A stretch of DNA of 64,000 bases from Thermococcus sibiricus MM 739 (GTDB taxonomy: Archaea; Methanobacteriota_B; Thermococci; Thermococcales; Thermococcaceae): assembly GCF_000022545.1 (NCBI RefSeq), contig NC_012883.1, positions 310,001 to 374,000 of the forward strand, read 5' to 3'. The translations under genes were made by a program, and so were the position numbers. Below the pieces are notes generated by a model. That model was not told where the DNA came from. It made no database searches and saw only the letters and a list, made by a program, of their open reading frames with translations. Shown one piece after another: positions 33,348 through 42,950 of this stretch. How positions within the stretch are numbered: the first letter of the stretch is position 1; every line of letters starts with the position of its first letter.

Positions 33348-34229
33348 ATGAGAAAGTCTAAATTTTTGACTCCTCTCTTTTTTCTTTTACCAGCGTTGAT
33401 TTTAATGGTTCCATTTGTCATATATCCTGTATTTAAGACTGTATATCTTAGTTTCTTTCTAGATGACAAGTTTGTGGGGTTAGAAAACTATAAAAATGTT
33501 CTTTTGAGCCCTGACATTGTAAACCTTGATAGATTTCCCAATAAGTCTCCTCCTTGGGGCGCCCTTATCCATAACGTAGTGTGGATAGCGATTCATCTTC
33601 CGGCTACTGTATTTTTGGGATTAGGAATTGCGCTTTTATTAAGGAGGAAAGAAATTAAAGGAGCCTCTATAATCAAGTCAATAATCTTCTTGGGCATGGT
33701 AATTCCAATGATTGTAGGGGGATTAATCATCCGCTTTCTTTTCGAAGAAGGCGCTGGTGTTATACCTGCTATATTTAAAGCATTAGGAATTGAAGGGTTA
33801 GCAATTACATGGACAGCATACCCAAAAACTGCTCTATTTGCAGCAATTTTGGGTTCAATTTGGATATGGACTGGGTTTAGCATGTTAATGTATTCGGCTG
33901 GATTAGCGTCAATACCCAAAGATTACTATGAAGCAGCATTGATAGATGGAGCTAATCGCTTTCAGATATTTAAAAACGTAACATGGCCTCTATTGAAACC
34001 AATAACAATTGTGGTTGTTGCAATGACCCTTCTATGGGATCTTAAGATATTTGACGTTGTTTATGTAGCCACGGGTGGTGGTCCTGGTGGTGCTTCAATG
34101 GTGCTTGCACTCCAAATGTGGGACTATTTCGCAAGGGCTCTTAACTACAATTATGCTGCAGTGGTGGCAGTTTTGTTGACCACATTAACACTTATCCCAG
34201 CTTTATGGTTAATTCGGAGGAGGGATTAA
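33348..34229 (+). CDS. malF: Sugar ABC transporter permease (MalF-like)
   Basis: 293 residues, six membrane helices, with the EAA coupling loop YYEAALIDGANRFQIFKNVTWP near 195. AAGGGGGAT precedes ATG 33348; longer in-frame starts overlap the binding protein. Forms the pore with MalG. Confidence 0.88.
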   Translation: MRKSKFLTPLFFLLPALILMVPFVIYPVFKTVYLSFFLDDKFVGLENYKNVLLSPDIVNLDRFPNKSPPWGALIHNVVWIAIHLPATVFLGLGIALLLRRKEIKGASIIKSIIFLGMVIPMIVGGLIIRFLFEEGAGVIPAIFKALGIEGLAITWTAYPKTALFAAILGSIWIWTGFSMLMYSAGLASIPKDYYEAALIDGANRFQIFKNVTWPLLKPITIVVVAMTLLWDLKIFDVVYVATGGGPGGASMVLALQMWDYFARALNYNYAAVVAVLLTTLTLIPALWLIRRRD

Positions 34230-34230
34230 A

Positions 34231-35076
34231 ATGAATATACCCAAGTATAAGCTTAAAGAATTCATAATTTCAAACAGTATTGCATGGGTTTTGGGCTTAA
34301 TCTGGTTAATACCCTTTTTAGGAGTTTTAATGGCCTCAATAAGGCCTTATAGGGAAATAGTAAGCGGATGGTGGCATTTTAGTCCATTTACTATAACTCT
34401 AAAGAATTTTGTGGGTGCTTTTAACCATCCAATGTTTCCAATAAGTGAAGGTCTTAGAAATTCTTTGATAATAGCGATCCCTTCAACAATTACACCGCTC
34501 TTAGTAGCCGCATTGGCCGCTTATGCTTTTGCGAGATACAGTTTTCCAATAAAAAATTATCTCTTTGTTTTTATAGTTTTTTTAATGGCACTGCCTCAAC
34601 AGATGACCATAGTGCCTCTATACTTTCTTTTAAGGAATTTCCATCTCTTGAATAAATTTCAAGGATTAATCCTTGTTCATTCTGCTTGGGGATTAGCTTG
34701 GATAATCTTTTTTATGAGGAATTACTTCTCAATGCTCCCTACAGATGTTGAAGAAGCTGCAAGGATAGATGGGGCATCTGATTTTAAGATTTTTTATAAA
34801 ATAGTTCTTCCAATGGCACTTCCAGGATTGATATCTGCAGCAATACTTCAATTTACATGGGTTTGGAGCGACTTTTTCCTAGCCTTGGTTTTTCTGCAAA
34901 ACCCAGAGAAATATGTGGCTACTCAGAGATTACCCCTTCTTAGAGGGCAATATTTTGTTGATTGGGGCATATTGACTGCTGCATCAATAATGGTGATGTT
35001 GGTTCCCTTGCTGGTTTATACATTATTCCAGAAATACTACATAAGTGGCATGATAGGATGGTCTACAGAGAAATGA
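34231..35076 (+). CDS. malG: Sugar ABC transporter permease (MalG-like)
   Basis: 281 residues, six helices; EAA loop VEEAARIDGASDFKIFYKIVLP near 175. CGGAGGAGGG ends the MalF gene and serves as ribosome-binding site; ATG 34231 is one base after the MalF stop. Confidence 0.89.
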   Translation: MNIPKYKLKEFIISNSIAWVLGLIWLIPFLGVLMASIRPYREIVSGWWHFSPFTITLKNFVGAFNHPMFPISEGLRNSLIIAIPSTITPLLVAALAAYAFARYSFPIKNYLFVFIVFLMALPQQMTIVPLYFLLRNFHLLNKFQGLILVHSAWGLAWIIFFMRNYFSMLPTDVEEAARIDGASDFKIFYKIVLPMALPGLISAAILQFTWVWSDFFLALVFLQNPEKYVATQRLPLLRGQYFVDWGILTAASIMVMLVPLLVYTLFQKYYISGMIGWSTEK

Positions 35077-35090
35077 AAGGAGGAATGAAA

Positions 35091-36329
35091 ATGTATGAAG
35101 TGACGAAGTTTGGGGGAGAAGGAAAGAAATTAGGTGATTACGTAGGGATAATAGGTGAAGAAGGGTTAGATAGGGTTAAAGAGAAGGTGGAAAAACTTCA
35201 AGGGAAGAGCTTTGTCCATGTTAACTCCACCTCTTTTGGTGGAGGAGTAGCAGAGATTTTACATAATCTAGTTCCATTGATGAGGGATGTTGGACTTGAC
35301 ACAAGATGGTTTGTCATTGAGGGTGCAAATGAATTTTTTAATGTTACGAAAAGCTTCCATAATGCTCTTCAGGGAAACAAGGAGCTTGAATTAACTGAGG
35401 AAATGAAGAACCTCTATTTGAAAACCAACAAAAAGAATGCTGAAGATCTCGATCTAAGTGATTTTGACTACATTTTAATACACGATCCTCAACCAGCACC
35501 GTTAATAGAGTTTTATGAGAAAAAACAACCTTGGATTTGGAGGTGTCACATAGACTTAAGTGATCCAAACTTAGAATACTGGAAGTTTTTGAAGCAATTT
35601 GTGGCAAAATATGACAAGTACATCTTCCATATGGAAGAATACGTTCAAGAGGATCTTGATAAGAATAAAGTCGTCATAATGCCGCCATCAATCGATCCGC
35701 TGAGTGAAAAAAACATAGAACTGAGTAAAGCTGAAATATTAAAAATTCTAGAAAGATTTGATATTGACCCAGAGAGACCGATAATGACACAGGTAGCCCG
35801 TTTTGACCCATGGAAGGGGGTCTTTGATGTTATAGATGTTTACAGGAAAGTTAAAGAAAAAATACCTGACGTTCAGCTCTTGTTGGTTGGAGTAATGGCA
35901 CATGATGATCCAGAGGGTTGGATTTACTTTGAAAAAACCTTAAGGAAACTTGGAGAGGACTATGATGTTAAAGTCCTCACAAATCTCACTGGAGTTCATG
36001 CAAGGGAAGTGAATGCTTTTCAAAGGGCCAGCGATGTGATTTTACAAATGTCTATTAAAGAAGGTTTTGGATTAACTGTTACAGAAGCAATGTGGAAAGA
36101 GAAACCAGTAATCGGGAGAGCTGTAGGTGGAATTAAACTGCAGATAATAGATGGGGAAACAGGTTTCCTTGTCAAAAATATAGAGGAAGCTGCTGAAAAG
36201 GCCATTTATCTAATAAAACATCCCGAAACAGTGAAAGATATGGGTAAAAAGGCAAAAGAGTGGGTCAAGGAGAATTTTATTATAACAAAACATTTAGAGA
36301 GGTATCTTGACTTACTAAATTCTTTTTAA
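35091..36329 (+). CDS. treT: Trehalose glycosyltransferring synthase TreT (GT4)
   Basis: 412 residues, same length as known TreT. VNSTSFGGGVAEILHNLVPLMRD near 45 is the donor-loop start, IWRCHIDLSDP near 145, PSIDPLSEKN near 200, and the GT-B C-domain motif SIKEGFGLTVTEAMWKEKPVIGR near 325 (EX7E). TreT reversibly couples NDP-glucose and glucose to trehalose; in hyperthermophiles it is thought to consume imported trehalose. Start ATG 35091 has AAAGGAGGA upstream; the frame open from 34962 lies within malG. Confidence 0.92.
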   Translation: MYEVTKFGGEGKKLGDYVGIIGEEGLDRVKEKVEKLQGKSFVHVNSTSFGGGVAEILHNLVPLMRDVGLDTRWFVIEGANEFFNVTKSFHNALQGNKELELTEEMKNLYLKTNKKNAEDLDLSDFDYILIHDPQPAPLIEFYEKKQPWIWRCHIDLSDPNLEYWKFLKQFVAKYDKYIFHMEEYVQEDLDKNKVVIMPPSIDPLSEKNIELSKAEILKILERFDIDPERPIMTQVARFDPWKGVFDVIDVYRKVKEKIPDVQLLLVGVMAHDDPEGWIYFEKTLRKLGEDYDVKVLTNLTGVHAREVNAFQRASDVILQMSIKEGFGLTVTEAMWKEKPVIGRAVGGIKLQIIDGETGFLVKNIEEAAEKAIYLIKHPETVKDMGKKAKEWVKENFIITKHLERYLDLLNSF

Positions 36330-36360
36330 CTTCTTTTTCAATATTTTTTAGGTGACGGAT

Positions 36361-37377
36361 ATGGAGATGCATCCTGAAACCTTACACGCATTGAGTGAAA
36401 TTGGATTTACGAAGTATGAGATCTTGACTTACTGGACACTTCTTGTTCATGGACCCAGCACTGCGAAGGAAATTTCTACTAAAAGCGGAATTCCATACAA
36501 TAGGGTTTATGATACAATCTCATCACTTAAAATTAGGGGTTTTGTGACTGAAATTGATGGAACTCCTAGGGTTTATGCAGCATATTCCCCGAGGATAGCC
36601 TTTTTCAGGTTTAAAAAAGAACTTGAGAACACAATGGTGAAGCTAGAAAATGAGATTAAAAAGTTTAAACGCGAGGAACAGAGGCCGGCGATATGGAGGA
36701 GTCAAAGTTTTGAAGAGGCCCTTGAGATGTTTAGAGAAACTCTAAGGTCTGCAAGAAACGAGGTCATAGTAGTAACCCCCAGTGAGTTTTTTGAGGATAT
36801 TCGAAGTGATTTATTGAAAACCCTTGAAAAAGGAGTGACAGTGTCTCTCTATATTGATAAGATACCCAATCTAGAGGAGTTTAGAGATGTGGGAAATCTC
36901 TTTGTAAGGCAGTTTTATAAACTAAATCACTTAATTGGAATGGCAGATGGTAAAGAGGTTATAAATATCCAAAACATAAGTTTCAGGCCAAACCTCCCCC
37001 CAAGTTTTAAAGCAACTTATCCAGAGGTGATATTTTCCCAATATAGCCTTATAATTGAGATTTTTAAGGAGTCCTCCTTGGAGAAAGAATATCTCATTAA
37101 CCCACAGGATGTTAGATTTTTTGCAATGTTCCATGCTGCAGATTTTGTTAAGAGGCATATAGAGTCTATTCCAATAATGGCAGAATTGATCGGTAAAAAC
37201 GTGAAAACTGGGGAGACAGAAACTATTTATGGTAATGTTGTTGGGTATACCCTGTCTTTTAGGGAGGCAATTAATAACATTCACTTAGAGACGGAAAATG
37301 GTGTAATAAAAGTTGGTGGTATCTTCGCTGTTATTGAAGATTATGAAAGCAAAGAAATAAAATTTATGTTGGGGTGA
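36361..37377 (+). CDS. trmB: Sugar-responsive transcription regulator TrmB
   Basis: 338 residues, the length of TrmB. N-terminal winged helix (about 1-80; [40 protein letters not shown]) is nearly the published TrmB helix-turn-helix; the C-terminal part binds sugar ([40 protein letters not shown]). TrmB is a repressor released by maltose or trehalose. Candidate operators are the two TACTNNNAGTA sites at 31921 and 32058. ATG 36361 is preceded by GGTGAC. Confidence 0.93.
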   Translation: MEMHPETLHALSEIGFTKYEILTYWTLLVHGPSTAKEISTKSGIPYNRVYDTISSLKIRGFVTEIDGTPRVYAAYSPRIAFFRFKKELENTMVKLENEIKKFKREEQRPAIWRSQSFEEALEMFRETLRSARNEVIVVTPSEFFEDIRSDLLKTLEKGVTVSLYIDKIPNLEEFRDVGNLFVRQFYKLNHLIGMADGKEVINIQNISFRPNLPPSFKATYPEVIFSQYSLIIEIFKESSLEKEYLINPQDVRFFAMFHAADFVKRHIESIPIMAELIGKNVKTGETETIYGNVVGYTLSFREAINNIHLETENGVIKVGGIFAVIEDYESKEIKFMLG

Positions 37378-37382
37378 GGTGA

Positions 37383-38501
37383 ATGGGAGAAGTAAAGCTC
37401 CTTGGAGTTTGGAAAAAATTTGAAGATGTTACAGCGGTTAAAGATATAACTCTGGAAGTCAAAGATGGAGAATTCATGATACTGCTTGGGCCTAGTGGAT
37501 GTGGTAAAACTACAACTCTTAGAATGATTTCCGGTCTTGAAGAACCCACGAAGGGTCAGATTTACATTGGGGACAAACTCGTCGCTGACCCAGAGAAAGG
37601 AGTCTTCGTGCCACCAAAAGACAGGGATATTGCAATGGTCTTCCAGAGCTACGCTTTATACCCGCACATGACAGTTTATGATAACATTGCATTCCCACTC
37701 AAGCTGAGAAAAGTTCCCAAGCAGGAGATTGACAAAAGGGTCAGGGAAGTTGCTGAGCTGCTCGGCCTGAGCCAACTATTGAACAGAAAGCCGAGGGAGC
37801 TGAGCGGTGGACAGAGGCAGCGCGTAGCTCTCGGCAGAGCAATAGTGAGAAAACCCCAGGTCTTCCTCATGGACGAGCCGCTGAGCAACTTAGATGCAAA
37901 GCTTCGTGTTAAGATGCGTGCTGAACTCAAAAAACTCCAGAGGCAGCTCAGCGTGACGACGATTTATGTAACCCATGATCAAGTTGAAGCTATGACTATG
38001 GGCGACAAGATTGCTGTAATCAACCAGGGCGTCCTCCAGCAGGTTGGAACTCCGGAGGAAGTTTACGATAAACCGGCGAACACTTTTGTTGCGGGGTTCA
38101 TTGGCTCGCCGCCGATGAACTTCATGGATGGCAGTGTAACAGAAGATGGCTTCGTGGACTTCGGCGAGTTCAGGCTTAAACTCCTTCCGGATCAGTTTGA
38201 AGTACTGAAGGAACAGGGTTATGTTGGGAGGGAGGTCATCTTTGGAATTCGCCCAGAGGACATCTACGATGCGATGTTCGCTCAGGTGAAGGTTCCGGGT
38301 GAAAACATGGTCAAGGCAATGGTGGAGATTGTAGAAAATCTCGGTGGAGAGAGGATTGTCTACTTGAGTACCGAGGACATTTCATTTATTGCGAAGTTTC
38401 CGCCAGAATCTAAAGTTAAAGAGGGCCAGAAAATTGAGGTTGTCTTTGATATGAAGAAAATCCACATCTTCGATAAAAACGCAAAAAAAGCGATATTCTG
38501 A
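37383..38501 (+). CDS. malK: Sugar ABC transporter ATPase (MalK-like)
   Basis: 372 residues. Walker [10 protein letters not shown] near 36, LSGGQRQR signature near 140, Walker [15 protein letters not shown] near 160, His in VTHDQVEAM, and a C-terminal regulatory OB-type domain (FIGSPPMNFMDG, GIRPEDIYDA). GAGGTGA ends trmB. The central 100 codons are markedly richer in G/C (GAGCTGAGCGGTGGACAGAG) than the flanking AT-rich genes, hinting at recombination with another malK copy. Confidence 0.92.
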   Translation: MGEVKLLGVWKKFEDVTAVKDITLEVKDGEFMILLGPSGCGKTTTLRMISGLEEPTKGQIYIGDKLVADPEKGVFVPPKDRDIAMVFQSYALYPHMTVYDNIAFPLKLRKVPKQEIDKRVREVAELLGLSQLLNRKPRELSGGQRQRVALGRAIVRKPQVFLMDEPLSNLDAKLRVKMRAELKKLQRQLSVTTIYVTHDQVEAMTMGDKIAVINQGVLQQVGTPEEVYDKPANTFVAGFIGSPPMNFMDGSVTEDGFVDFGEFRLKLLPDQFEVLKEQGYVGREVIFGIRPEDIYDAMFAQVKVPGENMVKAMVEIVENLGGERIVYLSTEDISFIAKFPPESKVKEGQKIEVVFDMKKIHIFDKNAKKAIF

Positions 38502-38523
38502 GATTTTTTTCTTCCTTAAATTT
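38502..38523 (+). terminator. T-rich stretch after malK
   Basis: GATTTTTTTCTTCCTTAAATTT follows the malK stop directly and may end or attenuate the transporter transcript before the isomerase-like gene. Confidence 0.35.
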
Positions 38524-38564
38524 TAAAAGGAATCCATGTTTATTTGGACATAAGGTGATGTGAT

Positions 38565-40049
38565 ATGCTTGCTGTTGTAACTTTTACAGACCCCCGAAAG
38601 ACATCCTTATCTTTAGAAAGAGAAAAAGCTCTTCTTGAAAAACACAAAACGCTTATAAATGAGTTGAAGGCCTCTGGATTCACAGTCTTTGATGTGAATG
38701 GAGCCCTTAAAAAATATGACTCACTAAAAAACGGTGAAAACTTCGGTATTGATAGCAAAGAAGAAGTGAGAAGGGCCTCTAATCTTATAGGAGCACAGGA
38801 TATTAGTGGAATTATTATTGGGTTGTGGCATTGGACAGAGAGTAATCTTGTAACACTATTAGCAAAAAAGGTCAACAAACCCTTACTCCTATATGCAGAT
38901 GATGATCCCGCATGGGCTGGGACTACATGTATAACCTCTGTCGGTGCCTCTCTTTGGGAAAGTGCTGTGAATTATTATGCTTTATGTCATACAAGACTTA
39001 AAGGCGATATTGAAAAAGTAAAAGCTTGGGTAAGAGCAGTTGAGGCAGTATCAGAGCTCTCTAGAAAATCTTTACTCATTTGGGGGGCCCCTTATACTCT
39101 TGGAATGGAACATCTTATGGATGATCTACCACAGTTAAAGCGTTTTATTGGAGATTTTATCTTTTTAGATCAGTATCTTATAGTAAAAAGGGCCGATTGG
39201 ATGCTTAGTGATGAGAAAAAGAGAGTTCGTATTGAAGAATTTTTCGACTGGCTCCATAAATACGCAACTATTAAATACGATGGTACCATGTTAACCCCAG
39301 AGGCCTTGAAGAGGCAGATAGGGATATATTTGGCAGCTAAAGACATATGGAGTGATCATGAGAATGAAACTGCTGCGGTTTCTATAAAATGCCAGCCAGA
39401 GTTGAGTGAAGTTTACGGTGTCACGGGTTGCTTGATTCCGGCTCTCTTCCCATTCAACAGGGATGTGAGGGGTGAAAAACCAATTATTCCAGCCACATGT
39501 GAAGGAGATATAAAAGGGACGATAAGTTCAGCGTTGCTCTTCTACTTAAGTGGAAAACCACCTCTCTTTGGAGACATTAAATATGTAGATGATGACCTTG
39601 TACTAATAGCCAATTGCGGGGCTTCTTCTCTTTACTACGCAAAACTTAGTGAGAATCCTGAAGAGAATCTAAGGGCCATCACAATTCAAGGCCAGTGTCA
39701 GGGAGCAGGTGGAGGGGCTTTGACCTATAGAACTCCTCCAACTACGCTAACCGTTGCAAGACTCATAAGAAAAGGTGGTGAGTATTACCTTCTTTATTTC
39801 CTTGCAGAAGGGGTTGAAATAGACGAAGAGATAGAGTCTAAACTAAAATGGGGAAGACAATGGCCACATACAGCTATTAAAAACCCCTTAGATAAAGAAA
39901 AGTTCCTAAATGCAATGGGCGCAAATCACCTATCAGCAGTTTCGGGGGATTTTAGGAGTGAAATAGAATTTTCTGCAAGGCTCTGGGGCATTAGAGCCAT
40001 AGACTTGGAAAAAGAGCGTGAAATCGAAATTCTTTTGCATTCTATTTAA
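38565..40049 (+). CDS. L-fucose/L-arabinose isomerase-family protein
   Basis: 494 residues of the FucI/AraA fold: an N-terminal Rossmann half (IIIGLWHWTESNLVTLLAKKV, LYADDDPAW) and a C-terminal half with AVSIKCQPELSEVYG, PATCEGDIKGTIS, and QGQCQGAGGG, typical of the fucose-isomerase C-domain group. Which sugar it acts on is unknown; many members have not been assayed. AAGGTGATGTGAT precedes the ATG. It starts a downstream trio with a debranching-like hydrolase and a GH130 phosphorylase. Confidence 0.75.
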   Translation: MLAVVTFTDPRKTSLSLEREKALLEKHKTLINELKASGFTVFDVNGALKKYDSLKNGENFGIDSKEEVRRASNLIGAQDISGIIIGLWHWTESNLVTLLAKKVNKPLLLYADDDPAWAGTTCITSVGASLWESAVNYYALCHTRLKGDIEKVKAWVRAVEAVSELSRKSLLIWGAPYTLGMEHLMDDLPQLKRFIGDFIFLDQYLIVKRADWMLSDEKKRVRIEEFFDWLHKYATIKYDGTMLTPEALKRQIGIYLAAKDIWSDHENETAAVSIKCQPELSEVYGVTGCLIPALFPFNRDVRGEKPIIPATCEGDIKGTISSALLFYLSGKPPLFGDIKYVDDDLVLIANCGASSLYYAKLSENPEENLRAITIQGQCQGAGGGALTYRTPPTTLTVARLIRKGGEYYLLYFLAEGVEIDEEIESKLKWGRQWPHTAIKNPLDKEKFLNAMGANHLSAVSGDFRSEIEFSARLWGIRAIDLEKEREIEILLHSI

Positions 40050-40072
40050 TTCTTAATTTTAGAGGTGGGATC

Positions 40073-41986
40073 ATGTCTGTGATCATTTCGTACAATGGAG
40101 CCTTCGTGGTCACAAGACAGAATGGAGACATGAAGGATAATTATGATGGTTTCTATATACTTGACACTCGCTTTCTGAAAGGGGTGAAGCTCAGGCTGAA
40201 TAAAGATGGAGTTCTCATAGGAAGTTCTCAAGACGGTCCAAGAAAGGCATACTCTCATTTCTCTATAGAAGATAAGGTGGTTCTGCTGAGAAAGCGGGAA
40301 ATAAAAAATAACTGGGCATACAGGGAAGAGCTTCAATTCTATAACACATCAAATGGAAAAATAGATCTTAGGATCGAGTACGTTTTCAAGGTTCCAATTG
40401 AAGATATTTTTGAAGTTAGAAAGTTTGGTGGGCAGAGGATTAGGCGTAGAATCAAGAGCTCCCTTGGGAAAGAAGGTGAGTACTCCTACAGCGGAAAAGA
40501 TAGAATCAAGAGGAACCTAAAAATCAAAACAAACATGAGAATTGAAAAAGGATTAGCGTTTGCTGAGATTACTCTGGAACCCTTTAAGAAAGAGATTCTT
40601 TATCTCGAATTCACCCCTCAAATCTCAAAAGAAGAGCTTGAGGTATTTTTGACAGAAAAGTCGCCAATTCTCTCAAATGTTGTTTCAACAAACTTGACTT
40701 GGCTTGATAGGACTTTTGAAGGAGCTATTGAGGACTTAACTGCTTTAACAGCATACACAAACTATGGAATGGTTCCGTTTGCTGGTATTCCTTATTATGC
40801 GTGTCCTTTTGGAAGAGACAGCATCATCACCTCTTGGTTCTTGCTTCCATATTATCCCCAGTATGCTGAGGGCACACTAAAATTCTTTGCTAAAATCCAA
40901 GGAAAGCAATTTAACCCTGTAAATGAAGAAGAGCCTGGGAAGATCCCTCACGAATTTAGATTTGGTGAGCTATCTCACTCAAGAAAAATGCCCTTTGCTC
41001 CTTATTATGGGACTGTGGATGCAACTCCCCTTTACGTTATTTTAGCCGCTGAATACCTCCGGTGGACGGGCGATAGGAATTTGATAGAGGAGCTTAAACC
41101 GAATCTGACTGCTGCTGTAGAATGGATTTTGAGACGGCTCAGGGAAGGAGGAGGATATATAAGGTATAAAGGAGGGTTCTTGGCCAATCAAGGATGGAAG
41201 GACTCAATAGAAGGTATTCCAACCGAAGATGGCACTCATACAAAGCCCCCCGTTGCTCTGGTGGAGGTGCAGGGATATGCTTATAAGGCCCTTGTAGATG
41301 CCGCTTCACTTGGTCTAACTTCATTGGATTCAAAAATGCTTGAAAAAGAGGCAAAGGCCTTAAAGAGACGCTTTAATAGGGATTTCTGGTGCAATGGCTT
41401 TTATGCACTTGCCTTGGATGGAGATAACGTTCCTTCCAAGGTGGTCTCCTCCAACATGGGACATCTTTTATTTACAAGGATAACTGAATATCAAAAAGAA
41501 ATAGCAGAGAGATTGTTTGAGGAGGATATGTTCTCTGGGTGGGGTATTAGAACACTTAGCTCAAATGAAAAAGCTTACAATCCATTTAGCTATCACAATG
41601 GCAGCATATGGCCCCATGACAATGCAATTATAGCCCTTGGACTTGCATCAATTGGAGAAAAAGAGAAGGCAAAAACACTTTCAGAGGCGATATTCAAAGC
41701 TGCAAAGTTCCTTCCAAACTCTCAGCTTCCTGAACTCTACAGTGGGCTTGAAAGTGAATACCCGCTCTTATGTCCCAGGGCAAATGCCCCACAGGCCTGG
41801 AGCGCCGCAAGTGTATTTGCATTCCTCACGGCTTTACTGGGTTTAAGAGTGGAAAAAGAATTGGCACTTTCTCCACTATTGCCTGAAGACATTAGAGTTT
41901 CCGTGTTAATTAGGTTTAAAGGAAAGCCATACTTAATTGAAGCTCAAAACAGGGAGGTTGTTAGGTTTGAAGAGCAAAATATTTGA
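40073..41986 (+). CDS. Amylo-alpha-1,6-glucosidase-like glycosidase (GDE family, (alpha/alpha)6)
   Basis: 637 residues. N-terminal beta-domain (FVVTRQNGDMKDNYDGFYILDTRFL, GDE_N-type) and a C-terminal (alpha/alpha)6 barrel with GIPYYACPFGRDSIITSWF, PYYGTVDATPLYVILAAEYL, GWKDSIEG and SYHNGSIWPHDNAIIALGL. This layout belongs to glycogen-debranching-like and GH63/GH15-related enzymes; members also hydrolyse glucosylglycerate and similar solutes. No signal peptide, so it works inside the cell. GAGGTGGGATC precedes the ATG. The GH130 gene starts inside its end. Confidence 0.8.
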   Translation: MSVIISYNGAFVVTRQNGDMKDNYDGFYILDTRFLKGVKLRLNKDGVLIGSSQDGPRKAYSHFSIEDKVVLLRKREIKNNWAYREELQFYNTSNGKIDLRIEYVFKVPIEDIFEVRKFGGQRIRRRIKSSLGKEGEYSYSGKDRIKRNLKIKTNMRIEKGLAFAEITLEPFKKEILYLEFTPQISKEELEVFLTEKSPILSNVVSTNLTWLDRTFEGAIEDLTALTAYTNYGMVPFAGIPYYACPFGRDSIITSWFLLPYYPQYAEGTLKFFAKIQGKQFNPVNEEEPGKIPHEFRFGELSHSRKMPFAPYYGTVDATPLYVILAAEYLRWTGDRNLIEELKPNLTAAVEWILRRLREGGGYIRYKGGFLANQGWKDSIEGIPTEDGTHTKPPVALVEVQGYAYKALVDAASLGLTSLDSKMLEKEAKALKRRFNRDFWCNGFYALALDGDNVPSKVVSSNMGHLLFTRITEYQKEIAERLFEEDMFSGWGIRTLSSNEKAYNPFSYHNGSIWPHDNAIIALGLASIGEKEKAKTLSEAIFKAAKFLPNSQLPELYSGLESEYPLLCPRANAPQAWSAASVFAFLTALLGLRVEKELALSPLLPEDIRVSVLIRFKGKPYLIEAQNREVVRFEEQNI

Positions 41987-42926
41987 GAAAGTGCTCAAAC
42001 TAGAGGGCAATAAAGCCGATGTAAAACCTCCAAAAAAGATCCCTCAACCCATTTTATCTCCATCAAGGGAAGGGTTTGATTCAAGGAATATTTACAATCC
42101 TGCAGTTGTTAAAGAGAAGGACAGAATAGTTATGCTTTACAGAGCGGAATCTAAAGATGATAATTTAACCGGTAGGATTGGACTTGCAATAAGCTACGAT
42201 GGCATCAACTTCTTTAGACATCCAGAGCCGGTAATGGAGCCAGAATACCCCTGGGAAAGTGCTGGTGTCGAAGATCCGAGGGTAGTGAAGGTTGGTAAAA
42301 CATATTATATGACGTACACAGGTTACGATGGCAAGACCGCAAGATTGTGTTTAGCTACATCAAAGAATCTCTTAACGTGGAAGAAGCATGGGCCAATATT
42401 TAAGGATTTCAAGTATGAGAAAAACAATATTGAAGGATGGACAAAAAGTGGATCAATCCTTCCTGAGAAGCTTAAAGATGGAGATTTTAGAGGTAAGTAT
42501 ATCATGTATTTTGGAGATTCTCACATTTGGATGGGAGTTTCAAAGGACTTGATAAACTGGGAATACATAGAAGAGCCAGTTCTTTCTCCTAGGAAAGAAA
42601 ATTTTGATAATGTTTTAGTAGAACCAGGTCCGCCCTTAGTCTCTATGGATGAAAAAATACTCCTGATATACAATAGTGCTGGCAACGAAGAAGGAACACT
42701 AAAGTATAGAGTTGGAGCAGCGATCTTTAGTAAGGATGATCCAAGAGAGCTCATTGCACGAACTGAAAACCCAATAATGGTTCCAGAGCATGAATGGGAG
42801 TTCTATGGACATGTTAACAACGTCGTCTTTGTTGAAGGCATGGTAGAGCACGAGAACAAACTCTTCCTGTATTACGGTGGAGCTGACAGATATATCGGTC
42901 TGGCATACTGGACAACAGACTTATAA
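41967..42926 (+). CDS. GH130 beta-mannoside phosphorylase-like protein, TTG start
   Basis: 319 residues, five-bladed beta-propeller. NIYNPAVV, MLYRAES, GVEDPRVVKVGKTYYMTYTGYDG and the LFLYYGGADRYIGLAY end match GH130. These enzymes phosphorolyse beta-mannosides to mannose 1-phosphate; some instead hydrolyse. The TTG at 41967 with GGGAGG 9 nt upstream is the best start; it overlaps the previous gene by 20 nt. Neighbours suggest a disaccharide or heteroglycan with mannose as substrate. Confidence 0.82.
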   Translation: MKSKIFEKVLKLEGNKADVKPPKKIPQPILSPSREGFDSRNIYNPAVVKEKDRIVMLYRAESKDDNLTGRIGLAISYDGINFFRHPEPVMEPEYPWESAGVEDPRVVKVGKTYYMTYTGYDGKTARLCLATSKNLLTWKKHGPIFKDFKYEKNNIEGWTKSGSILPEKLKDGDFRGKYIMYFGDSHIWMGVSKDLINWEYIEEPVLSPRKENFDNVLVEPGPPLVSMDEKILLIYNSAGNEEGTLKYRVGAAIFSKDDPRELIARTENPIMVPEHEWEFYGHVNNVVFVEGMVEHENKLFLYYGGADRYIGLAYWTTDL

Positions 42927-42950
42927 AATAATAAAACCCATTAAAAGTCG

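Noticed and set aside
34962-35090. Long N-terminal extension of the TreT frame
   Set aside because: It lies wholly inside malG; ATG 35091 has an AAAGGAGGA site and gives the known 412-residue length.
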